The notes under the pieces were generated by a model that was not told the origin of the DNA, did not search any database, and was given only the letters and a program-made list of their open reading frames with translations. Shown here piece by piece: positions 42,090-54,400 of a stretch of DNA of 64,000 nucleotides; position 1 is the first letter of the stretch, and every line of letters starts with the position of its first letter. The position numbers were made by a program, and so were the translations under genes. The DNA is from Selaginella moellendorffii (taxonomy: Eukaryota > Streptophyta > Lycopodiopsida > Selaginellales > Selaginellaceae): NCBI RefSeq assembly GCF_000143415.4, contig NW_003314325.1:214149-278148 (forward strand), given 5' to 3'.

Positions 42090-44290
42090 TATCTTGGTGT
42101 CCAATCAATGAAGTCAATGTGAATAATAAATGAGAAAGCAACAGCAATGACAGAAATGATATAAGATTGAAGCATTCTTTACTATTGCTAATGGAAGGGA
42201 GAAAAGAAAGATATATCAACAAAATATGGCAAAACAAGAGTTTCATAATTCCTTTTTTGGTGAAAGACTTGAAATTAAATTAGAGGATGAAGATCTTTTA
42301 ATAACAGAAGAAGAAGTTAATACTTTAACCAATAAGAAGAGAAATAAAGAATTCAAAACTAAGTAGAAATTTAATTTTCTTTAGGTGTATTTTGTGATGG
42401 ATATTGAAGGTAAGCAGAGGATGGAATATAGAGCATATTCCTAGAGAAAGGATAATTCTTTTGGTAAAGATGGCTTTTTAAGTTTTCAAAAACCAACTTT
42501 GAAAGAACATAATAGTTCCAAACACATCAATTAATTATGTCTATTTAGAAAACAAAGAACAAGAAGGGGCTATCAATCCCCAAGTGTGTTGCTACTCAAG
42601 AAAATTAGCACAAGAATAGATTGATTTCCTTAATGCAACATATGTACTGCATTGTGAAAAAGAGATTGCCTTTAAAAAGTTATGAATCCTTTTGTGAATT
42701 TAGCAAGTTTATAAGAAGGCCCGACATGCCAGTCACTATAGAATATAGGACTTCTATAAATGCTATGAGTAGGAAAGAGTTTGTAAAATGTATAAAAAAT
42801 ATGTTATGAAAAGACTTTTGCCAAGCTAATCCTTACTTTTTTATTATGGTGAATGACAGTATTAATAAAAATTTGGAATCTCATCTTATCATATACATCT
42901 CTTTCCATATGCAAGAAAAAGAAAAAAGTCTGAATAAAATTTGATTTCTAAAGTTGATAGTAAGTAAATATAAAGCCACCAAGAAGGTTTTAAAAGAGAT
43001 GAATTTTGAGAAGGGAAAATGTGTTGCTATTAGAACTAATAGAGCTTCTGGTATGGTTGGAGAACAATTTAATCAAGTAACAAAATTAAAATAATACATT
43101 TTACATTTGCTTAGAGTGCATTGTTTAACTCATAGACAAAGTTTAGTAGCTATTGAAGTTGTGCATGCATTTCTGAGCTTATGGCTATTGAAAAACTATG
43201 AAATTAAATTTATAAATGGTTGTATGCTTCTAGAAGATACCATGAATATACTTATATTAAGTATATTTCAAATTTACAATGTATGTTGGTTATCTTGTAG
43301 GGAAGTCTTAGAGAGAATGATCATCATAAAGCTAACTCTTTTTTACAAAATTTCAATTCTCCTATGTGAAGATATATTAACTTTTGATAAATTATATAGT
43401 GTAATTTGTTATCCATATGGTAGCTGATATACTTCTGGAATTGAATAACTTGAATAAAATCTTTCAAGTTAAAACTATGAATATTACTAGCATTGTTGGG
43501 TAGTTAAATGTTACTTTAAAAAATATTAAAAGAACATTTCTGAAAGAGACTCTTGGTGTGAAATAATTGAGTAATTTTGTAGAGGCTATTAGAGATGGAT
43601 TTATCAAAATTGTAGATGTTAAAGGGGAACAACATAAGCATGCTTTTGATTATAATCCTATTCTAGAATGTAATAAATTTTTGATTAGATTTAAATAAAG
43701 AGTGTGTTCAGAAACTATATGTTAATATATTGACTAAAATGGGAAAGGATATAAGTATATTAAATGCTATAACATTGTTCAGCTTAAAGAATTACTCAAA
43801 TGCTTAAATAAAGAAGAATTGGGTAATAATTCTTATAAATGGTTAAATATTTTACTAAACTACTATAATGCTATTATTGATTGGGAAAAATGTAAAAGAG
43901 AACTCAAAAAGTTTGTAATTGTTATGCAAAGTAATTTGCCAACAAAAAATAGATATATAAGGATGATATTTCTATAATAAATACATATCTTAATTTAATG
44001 GAATTGTGGAAAATTTTCTCTTTAATATCTATGAGCAATGTGTAAACAACTAAAAAGAAAAATTCGAGAGACAATTTATAAGGGTTTAAATATAAAAGGA
44101 AAGGGGTCATGAACAAAATTGCACTCTTTTTTCCAATCAATTAAAATTTTTGGGATATTTAGAGTTAACTATTTTTGAATTTAAATGGTACTAGGCTAAG
44201 TGACATATTAGGAAGTCTAAATTTAATATTCAATGTTGAATATGGATTTTCTTATCAAAATCAGTTGAAAACTACTTCAAAATTGAAACT
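42090..44290 (+). pseudogene. decayed hAT/DUF4371-like transposase
   Basis: AT-rich plus-strand remnant in several frames. The clearest part is about 43019-43190: VAIRTNRASGMVGEQFNQVTKLK, a stop, then LRVHCLTHRQSLVAIEVVHAF. This matches the pattern I-x-TDGA-x2-M-x-G...LK...HC-x2-HR-x2-LA of DUF4371/ZBED-SCAND3-type hAT transposases (catalytic Asp here changed to Asn). Upstream frames (42.6-42.8 kb) are compatible with the N-terminal half. There are many stops, so inactive. Terminal repeats were not found. Confidence 0.6.
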
Positions 44291-44569
44291 TTAAATGTTT
44301 TGATATTTATTTATGTAAATGGTGATGATGACTACAACAAAATCAACTAGAAACATATTCATGATACATTGCATCAAAAGAAGGAAAGAAGAATTTGGTG
44401 TGATTGAATTAATTGTATTCAAAGTGTTTTTTATATTTAAATATCTATATATGAAGTATAAGTTAATTTTTATCTTGCATAATGAATTCACCCTTCCCAT
44501 CAAGAAAAAAAAATTGCCTTCCAAAATGCAAAACTTAACTGCCTTACAAATTTGAGTCTTGAGTCCGAT

Positions 44570-45060
44570 AGATTAAACAGATCCATCACGGATTAAAGGC
44601 ATCCCTAGGGTCGATCTGATCGAGGCTGGTGTGAGCTCCTGATGGACCCAACTGCAAGATTTATTTCCATGTATGCTCGAAATGGACTCAACAACATAGA
44701 TCTCTATAGAGCCGCTCATGTCTCATTTCACGTCCATGGGTTCAAACTTTGGCTTGCTCCATCAAAGCAACAGTATAGCTGCATCCTGACTTGAGAGATT
44801 GGGGTCTGAACTTGCTGGCAAGATCAGAGCACTACTATTACCTTTGGAGCTGTGGGACAACTGTGGAGGATCGATTCCTAGGACTCAGCTTATGTTTTTG
44901 CTTGCTACAACTCGTGGATCTCTTTAAGCTGCCATCTCCATCCTTCCACATTAGAACGTACCTCCAAGAGTACGTGCGCCATATCAATTTGAGAAACCTT
45001 CAGTATAAATATAGACTTGCCTAAAACAGCCGCTGCTCAGCTTTCCTTCTAGTCGTGAGG
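44570..45060. repeat. duplicated segment, right part (matches ~50.25-50.70 kb)
   Basis: Shares GATTAAAGGCATCCCT, TCGAGGCTGGTG, CCTGATGGACC, CAACAGTATAGCTGCAT, TGACTTGAGAGATTGGGTCTG and GGACTCAGCT with 50240-50690, about 75-80% identical. No coding frame is conserved between the copies. Confidence 0.7.
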
Positions 45061-45108
45061 ATGTCTTGGATGGTGGTTGCGAACTTTGGATGATCATCTC
45101 TCGTGAAG

Positions 45109-45390
45109 CTATTTATCTAGGAAAGTGATTGCAAGCCCAAAATTCAACAGATCTTTCCAGCTGGGAATTCTATGTAGCATAGTTCTGAGAAAGAATGCAG
45201 TTGGCCCATCTTCTTGAGACACTTCCCAAGGACAAGTACAAATCACTCCACTGAAAGCGTCCCCTCTCACTCGAGTAGCTAAAAGGCCAGTATAGACAAT
45301 ACTTGCAAGCTCAGTTCCGACCATCCAACGGTAAGGTTTTCGTAGCAATTCTCCCCTTCTCTCTGTTAGTGATTGCTCAGAATTCATCAT
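45109..45390 (-). CDS. hypothetical 93-aa frame
   Basis: An open minus-strand frame from ATG45390 to 45109, MMNSEQSLTERRGELL..., with the compositional look of protein (VRGDAFSGVICTCPWEV). No relative, intron, promoter or duplicate copy is visible in the window. It may be a chance frame or an exon of a decayed gene. Confidence 0.2.
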   Translation of the reverse strand: MMNSEQSLTERRGELLRKPYRWMVGTELASIVYTGLLATRVRGDAFSGVICTCPWEVSQEDGPTAFFLRTMLHRIPSWKDLLNFGLAITFLDK

Positions 45391-45814
45391 TGTTGTATAG
45401 GGCGTGCATTGTGATCATGCAGAGCTCCAGCTCAATATCGTCAGTGTGTTGCTTCTAGCAGCTAACTTTTGTAACTAGAGTCCAAATCCAAGTAACTCCA
45501 CTAGCATATCATAGCTTTACCTGGTGCATGTCAATTTATCCTTCCAGGACCGTGGTGACTTTGATGTGGATTTTCCTTTTAGTGGCATCTCCAGCAATTG
45601 TGAAGGCGCTGGCATTTGGCTTCTGGCTTGTCAATCCTGGGCAACCCATGAGAAGTAAAAACTGAAGTCATATAGAACTGAATCATAGCAAAACTGGCAC
45701 AGCCCACAATGGTAGACGATGTTTTCGATTGCCGCGAAGTTTCCCAAGTCAAAATGTTCGAGTATATTCTTAAATGCTATATTTTATAAAAATTATAAGA
45801 ATATTCTCTTTTTT
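45391..45814. other. intergenic, no gene seen
   Basis: Mixed-composition DNA ending in an AT-rich patch (45770-45828) that abruptly replaces the 5' end of family member D. Confidence 0.45.
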
Positions 45815-45828
45815 GTGTTATAACTCCG

Positions 45829-47079
45829 GGAGCTATGTAGATCCGGCAAGGACGTGAAGCTAGGCGATGCCGAGGTATGGGAGGAAGATCCATCACAGCT
45901 CGCCATAGCCAAGCAAATCCTAGAAGAACACTTCTACGTTCAAGACCCCAGCGATCCATCCCTCTTCGTCCTGCCCAAGACCAGGAAATTAGTCATCGAT
46001 TCTTCCTCCGCTGGATCCCCCTCCTCTCTCCTCTTCCCTGCTTCTATTCCCCAGATCGACTACACAGCGCCGCCACTATCCTCCTCAGACGATCGTAATG
46101 CCGGGCATCCACTCTACCGCATCGCCGGCGATGGCGACGGATCATCGTAGTGGCCGTGCTGTTGCATCCAGCTCGACACCAGGAACTCCAGCTCCCCCCA
46201 GGTACGCATCGCGATCCCGGCCGCGATCCAGCACAAAGTCCGCGAGCAGCGCGTGGCAATCTCACTGGCGATCGAGCCCAGCGTCCGGATCACGCCCGCC
46301 AACGTGGATGTGGAGCTCCGGATCAAGACCCTCTCGGTGGGCGTGCTGCTCAAGAACGAGGCCGCGCTGGGTTCTACCCCCGCCGGATAAGATTCTCGAT
46401 CGAGCCGCTGCTGGGCGATTCCAGCGCCGTCGCGATCCCGCTCTACACGCCCAGGAGCGATCGCGGCGGTGGATCTAGCAGCGGGAGCACGAGGACGAGG
46501 AGCAGTGCTAACAAGATTGGCGCTCAGATTTGATTGGGCCCGTGACGATCAGTGGCGAGAGGAGCTGGGGGGTGGAATTCGAGGAATCCACGGAGAGGGA
46601 GATGATCAGTGCTGGCGGGTCTGGGAACACCGCGGTGTTTGAGTGGAGGCTCTTGCGATGGAGCCACAATGGGTTGAGGTACAATGCGAACAAGCCACAC
46701 TCTGGATTGAGCTTGTCTACCAAGTCTCTCAAGGTTCGTCCTCCATAGCCAACCATCTCTCTTCTCTCTCTCTCTCTTTGCATTGCATGGAGGGCCTCTT
46801 TCGTTTTTTTCCCTTTCCTAGGATCTTTTGATGGATCGATGGAACTCTTCTTTGTTTCCAGGCACCATTTCCAGGAGGAAGCACAGGAATCAAAGTGGAA
46901 AGCTTTCCCGACGTCATGTTGCATCTCCACCCGAGCATGAGATCAAAGTTTCCGCTCCAATTCAAGTTCCAGTTGGAGGTGGGGATGCATCTGCTGTGCA
47001 CGAACCGGTTGTTCCGAGTGGCCGAGTGGAGCAATTCGAGTTTCGTCATGAGTTTCTAGTTAGCGATGGTGTGACCTGA
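45829..47079 (+). pseudogene. two-exon family, member D (5'-truncated, frameshifted)
   Basis: Starts in the middle of the MEELRELRRSGKD codons (start codon replaced by AT-rich DNA). GDAEVWEEDPSQLAIAKQIL, IPQIDYTAP, ITPANVDVELRIKTLSVGV, FYPRRIRFSIEP, FEWRLLRWSHNG and, in exon 2, APFPGGSTGIKVESFP and FPLQFKFQLEVGMHLL are readable, but in more than one frame (for example a base missing in GCTGGGTTCTACC near 46369). The intron runs from CTCAAG|GTTCGT (46734) to TTTCCAG (46861). Closest to member A. Confidence 0.65.
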
Positions 47080-48130
47080 AAGTATATTCCGTTGAAGACC
47101 GTTCTGGTTTCTGTTCATTGAATCCCCAAACCATTTCCAATGACTCTCCTTCTGCGTGCAATATCCATATGGTGACACGCAGCAGCGGCTGGCAGTAAGT
47201 GCCGTTCGAGACGATGAGCAAAAACCGGTTGCCATACGTTCTCTTGTCAAATGCCTTGAAAAGAGTATGAGATGTTTCTATTTCCGCCAAAGCTGGACAG
47301 TCTTCATTGCTTGGATTTAGATAGATGGCTTCAGTCAGTGATCGATGATGAGGTGAAAAGGCTGATCCAAAGTCCGGATACATTGAAACGAATTTTCTCC
47401 CTTGAGAAGCTTTACTTTTGCTATTAGAACCAGATGAAAAAGATGTCTCGTTAGGCAATTCATCTTCAAAGAATCATCACCTGCTTGAGATTCCCAACCT
47501 CGGCATATGCCACACCCATGGGTGTGATATCGAGAACATTAACAGCTCCATCGCGGCTACAGAGTTACCGCTGTATGTGTATGTGGCTAACATGGAGTTC
47601 CACGAGACAACAGATTTGTTTGGCATTCTGTTGAATAGAAACTGATCAAGTCCAAGCTAAAATGCATTCCGAGACGTGGTATCATATCAAAAACAATTAT
47701 CTCAAACCTTGCTGCTGACCAAATTGGATGTATGCAAAGAATGGATATCACGCTGTGAAACGGAATGGATTCAAACAGTTGCTGGGCGTAGCCATCACAT
47801 TACATTCCAGACATCCTTGTGTGGGATTTGGTCGAAGAGGCATTACATGTTATTTCGTATTTGAAAACTAACAACAATGGCAAGCCTCCCGTCATCTTAA
47901 ACAGCTGCATACGTCCTGGATCTATCCCAGCACAAGAGATTGCTCCAAAGTACGTCCATTCCATGTTGCTTCCCCAGCCACTGATTGCGAAAACAAAGGG
48001 CGGGAAAGTCCGAAGCAATCCACTAGGAACTCTACAATTTTTGTTCCTCTCATGCAGTACTGTGCCTCCGTGTCTGGCTTGCGTAGCCCAAAGACTCGAT
48101 AGAGCAGCTTGCATTAAGCGAGAAGGAACG
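47080..48130 (-). pseudogene. unidentified minus-strand gene fragment, copy 2
   Basis: Homologous to 33270-34083. Better preserved: frames at 47060-47458 (LPNETSFSSGSNSK...GNRFLLIVSNG...) and 47800-48114 (MQAALSSLWATQARH...GAISCAGIDPGRMQLFKM). They could be the first and later exons of one gene, with about 350 bp between them. I do not recognise the product. The DNA between contains no other gene. Confidence 0.35.
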
Positions 48131-48368
48131 CGAGGCTAACCAAGACGCCGCCTCATGGCAAAGATAATTCATGCGTCAAGACCCCACAAAGACTATCGAT
48201 AGATAGATATGCAGCCCAAAATCTCGGATACCACAGCTCGGTCTCCCGTATAATTCGGACAGACGCGCGTTTGAGAATTCTACGCGTTTGGCGAATTCCA
48301 CGCATTTGACGTTCGATGACACATTCTTCCGTACACTCCGGAATCAAGATGGCAAATTCAAAATTTCC

Positions 48369-49431
48369 CATGGAGGAGATCCGGGAGCTGTGCCGATAAA
48401 GCTCGCCAGGGCCAAGCAAATCCTAGAAGAACGCTCCTACATTCAAGGCCCCAACAATCCATCCTCGCGAGGAAGAATTCGTTGTCCAATTCTTCTACTG
48501 GATGCAATAGTTCGCTTCCAAGAGGTCCGCGAGGATGAATTCGGCCTCCAGTTCTACTTCCGCCTCCATCCCCCAGATCGACTACTCGGCGCCGGCAGCG
48601 CGATCCTCCAATGTCGGGGATCCAAATGATCCCCTCTTCGACGACCATACATGGCGGCCGTGCCCTTGCATCCAGCTCGACACCAGGAACCAGATACGCA
48701 TCACGATCCCGGCATCGATCCAGCACAAAGTCCGCGAGCAGCGCGTGGCAATCTCACTGGTGATCGTGCCCAGCGTCCGCAACACGCCCGCCAACGTGGA
48801 TGTGGAGCCGGATCAAGACCCTCTCGGTGGGCGTGCTCTTGATGGACGTGCTCAAGAACAAGGAGGCGCTGGGTTTCTACCCCTACCGGATCAGATTCTC
48901 GATCGAGCCACTGCTGGGCGATCCCAGTGCCGTCGCGATCACTCTACACGCGCAGGATCAGTGGAGCTGGGGAGAGGATCTGGGGAATGGAATACGAGGA
49001 ATCGACAGAGACGGGGATGATCAGCGCTGGCGGGGAGGAGTCTGGGAACACGGCGGTGTTTGAGTGGAGGCTCTTGCGATAGAGCCACAATGGGGTGAGG
49101 TACAACGCGAACAAGCCACACTCTGGACTGGGCTTATCTACCAAGTCTCTCAAGGTCCGTCCTCCATATAGCCATAGCCATCTCAATCTCAGTGGATCTC
49201 TCTCTTTTCTTCCAGGCCCCATTTCCAGGAGGAAGCACAGGAATCAACGATGTCATGTGGCCTCTACACTCGAGCGTGAGATCAAAGTTTCCGCTCCAAT
49301 TCAAGTTCCAGTTGGAGGTGGGAATGCATCTGCTGTGGTTTGTGGGCACGTACCGGCTGCTCCGAGTGGCCAAATGGACTAGCGAGGCATTTGAGTTTCA
49401 TCACGAGTTTCTAGTCAATCCACCGTCCTGA
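48369..49431 (+). pseudogene. two-exon family, member E (broken)
   Basis: Starts ATGGAGGAGATCCGGGAG (48369 region) but the following GDAEVWE block is deleted. Then CIQLDTRN, frameshifts in TPANVDVE, LGFYPYRIRFSIEP, FEWRLLR followed by TAG (W to stop), and an exon 2 with FPLQFKFQLEVGMHLLWFVG. Several small deletions. Third copy of the A/D subtype. Confidence 0.6.
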
Positions 49432-50790
49432 AAGTGTTCATTGGAAACAAAAAAATCAAGTGGAATATAGAAAATGTCCTAATTTCTCTAGGACGGGGAT
49501 TGCCACTTCATGGAGGACGAGATCACACCGTCATGGTGGCTCTAGATGTAATTAATCACACCGTTGGCGGAGCAAGAGAGCTTAACAATGATCGATTCGT
49601 CCCAAAAACACCAAGGGTGAGAGATATTGCAAAGCTTCATGTCCCTTTGTCTGCTTAGAGCTTGAGTTTGCTCGTGAAGTTTTCAAAAGTTCGAGGACGA
49701 CCATGCAAAGCGCTGGTCAATCTCGATCACTCTCTTAGACCGATCCATTGAAAGACAAAGTTGCATCGTCCCTGATCATGATGTTTCAAGATTCATCCTG
49801 ATTTACTTTCTTTAATGGTTTCATGTAGTTGTTGAATCGCTACATAAATTTTCCTTTTTTTGCATGAAATTTTATTTTGCTGTGAATGCTTTTTGTGACT
49901 GATTACAAAAGTAAATAGGACTAGCAGAAAATTACAAATTCGCAAGAACTCCAAAGAAATTTTGGTGGCAACTACATTTCCAAAAACATGCCCAAAATCG
50001 TTCACCATGTAGCTTGTTTTTGTTTTTTTTCATGCCAGTGGCACTTGTCTTGGAAACATTGACTACAACCATGCCTCCATGCAAATCTCCGATTTGTGAC
50101 ACGACCACATGTTTTGGTATGGATAACATCTTGATAACATTTTGGTGACATCTATTCTTGGCTTATATCGAGAGAATTGTCGTCCAGTAAACCATGTCGC
50201 AGCAAGGAGCAAAATCGAACAAACATTTTGCTTCCTTAAGGTACATCGAACAGGTCCATCATGCACGCACATGCGACGGGTGATCACGAGATTAAAGGCA
50301 TCCCTGTCGATCCGAGCCGAGCTCGATCGAGGCTGGTGCGAGTCCTGATGGACCAAACTGCGAGATTTATTTATTTCCAGCGCTTGCGCGATGGGCCCGC
50401 TATGTATGGACTCGACAATGTACAAAGCCGTGCTTCTCTCCACGGTGGAGAGGTCTCCTGCTCGTCACGTCCATGGTTTCAAACTCGTTCCATCGAAGCA
50501 ACAGTATAGCTGCATTCTTTGCTTTGGCTACTTCCAGCAACCCGAGGAGCTCACTTTCTTGCTGACTTGAGAGATTGGGTCTGCGCTTGCCGGCAAGATC
50601 ACAGCGCTACCGTTAACTTTCGAGCTGCGGGACAAGTGTGATCGATCCCCAGGACTCAGCTCGTTATGTTTTGCTTGCTACAACTCGAGAGGTTGATAAA
50701 GTACAAATTTCTTCCATAAAATTGTGTATACAGAATTTCAAGTACATACATAGAAGATGGGCTCAAATGTTCTTACTTGAGCACCTTTCT
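49432..50790. repeat. duplicated segment (uninterrupted copy of 40.56-45.06 kb)
   Basis: 49670-50140 matches 40560-41240 and 50240-50690 matches 44570-45060. The two parts are adjacent here, so this is the uninterrupted arrangement. No convincing gene. 49.43-49.67 kb shows nothing. Confidence 0.6.
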
Positions 50791-51420
50791 TGAGCGAATT
50801 TTTAAATGCGGGATCATGCTAATAATCCAAACACCCGCGGACGACATTAAATTGAGACGGAAGGTGGTGTCCAACTACTACATCTTGAAATGGGCCAACA
50901 ATAAAGTGAGGCGCTCAGGCAAGGAGAGCCGTATGGAGAGTTTCATGGTACAAACTTTGCTGTGAACTAATGTTTGCCAAGACACAAGTGGAACTGGAAC
51001 TTACAGGACAAGAGCTTATCATCTGGCATCTTCTTCCTTGGTCTTCTCTGGGCTGTAGAACCACGCGTTGCAAACTGGCAGCTCATGACCAAAGGAGTAA
51101 CAGGCAAGTAAACGAACTTAGCCCGTCCAAATTAATCGATATAATCTTATGAATTGCAGATGATGAGAAGAAACAAAACGTGGTGTACGTGATCAGTGTG
51201 GACAGGAAGCTCAGTTGCAGCGTATTCTTGCTGTGGGATGACATTGTCGAGGTAGTTTTATTTTTTCGTTTTCCAGTGAGGGATTTCTTTGTTATTTGCT
51301 TTCGCAGGTGAGACCCAAGATGGTGATGATCTTCGTAGCCACCGTGATGCTGTAGAGTCTGGGCGAGAAGGCTAAAAAAGCTGCCAATACAGCTGTTGTT
51401 GTTGGGCTCCACAACAAAGT
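50791..51420 (+). pseudogene. fimbrin C-terminal (CH4) fragment
   Basis: Reads ILKWANNKVRRSGKESRMES, then [18 protein letters not shown] and ANWQLMTKG, a short intron, [30 protein letters not shown], an intron, and [15 protein letters not shown] followed by TAG. This is the end of the fourth calponin-homology domain of plant fimbrins (known pattern: WAN.KV...[20 protein letters not shown]). It keeps sequence that the other copies lost, so it is an independent fragment. Confidence 0.7.
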
Positions 51421-54400
51421 CTCTTCATTTCGTTTCTCCTTTGATTTTTTCATTGTAAAGAAGAATTCTTTGTAATACTCGCGTTCTTCCTCAATCATAG
51501 TGCATTTTTTCCTTTGGTTTCTAGCACGATTGCTTGTGCGAGTGTTTCTGCTCCAGAGTTTCCTAGCGGCCAGCCACAGGGACGAGGAGATGGATGTGGA
51601 ACCAAGTGCATTTTTCCTCCTAAACGAGGAGATGGATGTGCGGGACTTGACACTTCTTAGCGTGAGTGAGGTAAGATAGAAAAAATGAGAAGAAGAAGAA
51701 AGAGATAATTCCTCTTTTGTCATTATTGCAAGTACTAGAAATTGCCCAACAAGAAGCTGGCGAGTTGGCAAGGTGAAGTTCTCAAAAAATAAAAAATCTG
51801 AGCCAAAAGACAAATACATTAGCCAAGAGTTTTATGACAGCTTGAAGCATAGCTCTAGTTCTCCTGCAGTGTTTTATATAAGAGAATTGTAGTTGTAGAA
51901 AGAGACATAAAGAATTTCTCACTGGAACTACTCTAGTGACTATAGCTGGGATAACATTGATCTCATAGCCGACCTAGAGGTGTTTACATAAAATCAAAAG
52001 TTCAAAGTCATCCAGTAAAATGAATGCTTTCAATTGCGCTCGCCCAACCATGGCAGTATGGCTACCATCGTGAGAGCCAACTTCAGATATGTCGATCTTA
52101 CCTATTCCTAACTAGGGCGTCTTACAAAGATGAGCAGAAAATTCTTGTGCAGCATATGAAAGATCCAAGCAGGCTCTCCAGTTCTATAAGCACCAGCCAT
52201 CCATTGCTAATCCAGCCCTAAAGAAAAATAGGATGGATAAGACCCTACACACAGCATATGCATGAGCCAAGCTTTATATATCCAACATTGCAAAGGACGA
52301 TCACTTGATATACCCATTCATAAATCCTATGCTTGAGCAATGCAAGCTCTTGGGCCTCCATCTCTAGTGCCCGGCACTACTTCTTTTTCTGCAAACTTTG
52401 AGGCTGCAATAAAGAAAAGAAACCTGGAGCAAGCAAAACTTTTGTGTCAAGGAGTTGTGATAAAACAAAATTCCTTGGCTGCAAGGGCAGAGTAGGAGGG
52501 GCTGTGGTAGAACAAGAGTTTTTCCCTTCTCGGCTACAACTTCCTAGTATTGCCCAGCAAATGCTGGATGAGTACAAAAATTAGTAATTTTATACAATTT
52601 TTTTCTTCTGATATTTTTATACACACACAACTAATATATTACCAAAGTGTAAAAAATGAATTACTATGTAAATATTATTGATAAAGATATTATATGCAGT
52701 ATTACTTGGGAAAATGGATATATTTAGAATACTAAGATTTTAAGAAACTTAATACTCAACCCAGAAAAAATTGAAACAAAATTGCTAAGAATGAGTTTTT
52801 TATAGATATAAGAAAAATATATTTAGTACACTTCTAGAGAAAAACAATAAAATAAGAATTACGAAAAATTAATTTTATTAATTAGATGTTACATGTAAAG
52901 TATGTTTTTTATTTGGGATATAAGAACATTTAGAATCCTAAAATATTAAGGAAACTAATATATTACTACCCAAACTCATAGAAATGTAAAAAAGAACTAC
53001 TAATATTAATTATCATTAATTAAGGAAGCATTATTTAATTACTATGTGTTGGAATATTTAAGAACATTAATATATTACTCAGACCCAAACATAACCTAAA
53101 ATTAAAAAATTATAAATAACCCCTAAACTCAAACACTTAAAAATAGAATCTAAATAAATTAATTTAATTTTAAGTAATATAGATTTAGTAAAGAATTACT
53201 TTGCCATGTGTTTTTCTTAGAATATAGAACAATAAAACTACTACCCAGACCCAAGTAAATCTAAGAAAAGAAATACAAAAAAATCTATAAATTCAAAACC
53301 TGATATTCTATGTTTGTAAGATTTATGAAGGTGTTTAATTTGTTTGTATTAAGACTAAGCTAACCCACACCTTGAGCATGCTGTAATTGCTGGATCAATA
53401 CATCCACAGCTTAGGGGCGACTCTATCTATCAACTAAACATATACATAAAAAAGAAAATTGTAAGACAGTGTAAATGCCATCTTAATTATACTAACTGAT
53501 TGAGGCAAGTTTAAGTCAAAATGAATTTTAATCATAGTATCCAAGCTAGGAAACTATATTCTTGGCCCAATGGTTTTGCCACCTAAGTAACATCTCCTGT
53601 ACAATCACCAGCAGACTCAACAGCCATGCCCTACGAGAACCCCAAGAGCTGTTATTGTGCCCACACAATCCCTCACAAGAGTTTTCCAGGAGCCAAAAAA
53701 AATTGATAAGCCATGCAGGAGGGCCATAGACCCACAGCAAGGAACATTTTTTATCGCCTATTGTCCATGGCTTATGCCTCAGCAATTCTTTACCCCAACA
53801 TCCAGCCTCCACTCACAACCGGAGGAAGGTGGAACAACGAAAGAGGTTGTGCTTACCCCGACTTTGATCAACCATGGTGGACTTGACACTCTTAGCCTTC
53901 TGCTTCTAGAACTCTTGCGCGAGCGAGCAAAAGCAGTGGGAGAAAAAATCTTGGCTCCACGATCCAGGCAGCTTGTCCTTCTCCCAGAGCTTGGTTCTGT
54001 AGTGCGTAGAGAGGCAGCAATATAGCCCAGCAGTGCAAAGCAAGCAATACAAGAGCCTGTTAAACAGGCACACTGAGAAAATGAGTGCGATAACCATCTA
54101 CAAACTTGTAGTGTTACCAGGCTCTGAAAGCCTGAGCACACTTACCAAAAGCTCCAAAAGGAAGCCATCTATTATAATGGATTGTGGTTATTTTAAGTAA
54201 TATATATTATTAAACAAAGAATATTAATGATCATCTCGTTTTAAACCACTCTTTTGCACGCTTTAAAGCCACAAAACAATTTTAACTTTCCTGTTGAAAA
54301 TGAAACTTTTAAATAATAATACTATTAGTATTATTTTATATACATACATACATATATATACATATACATATATACATACATACATACATATATATACACA

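Noticed and set aside
43922-44524. Short hydrophobic minus frames as membrane proteins
   Set aside because: Chance frames in AT-rich DNA opposite the transposase remnant.
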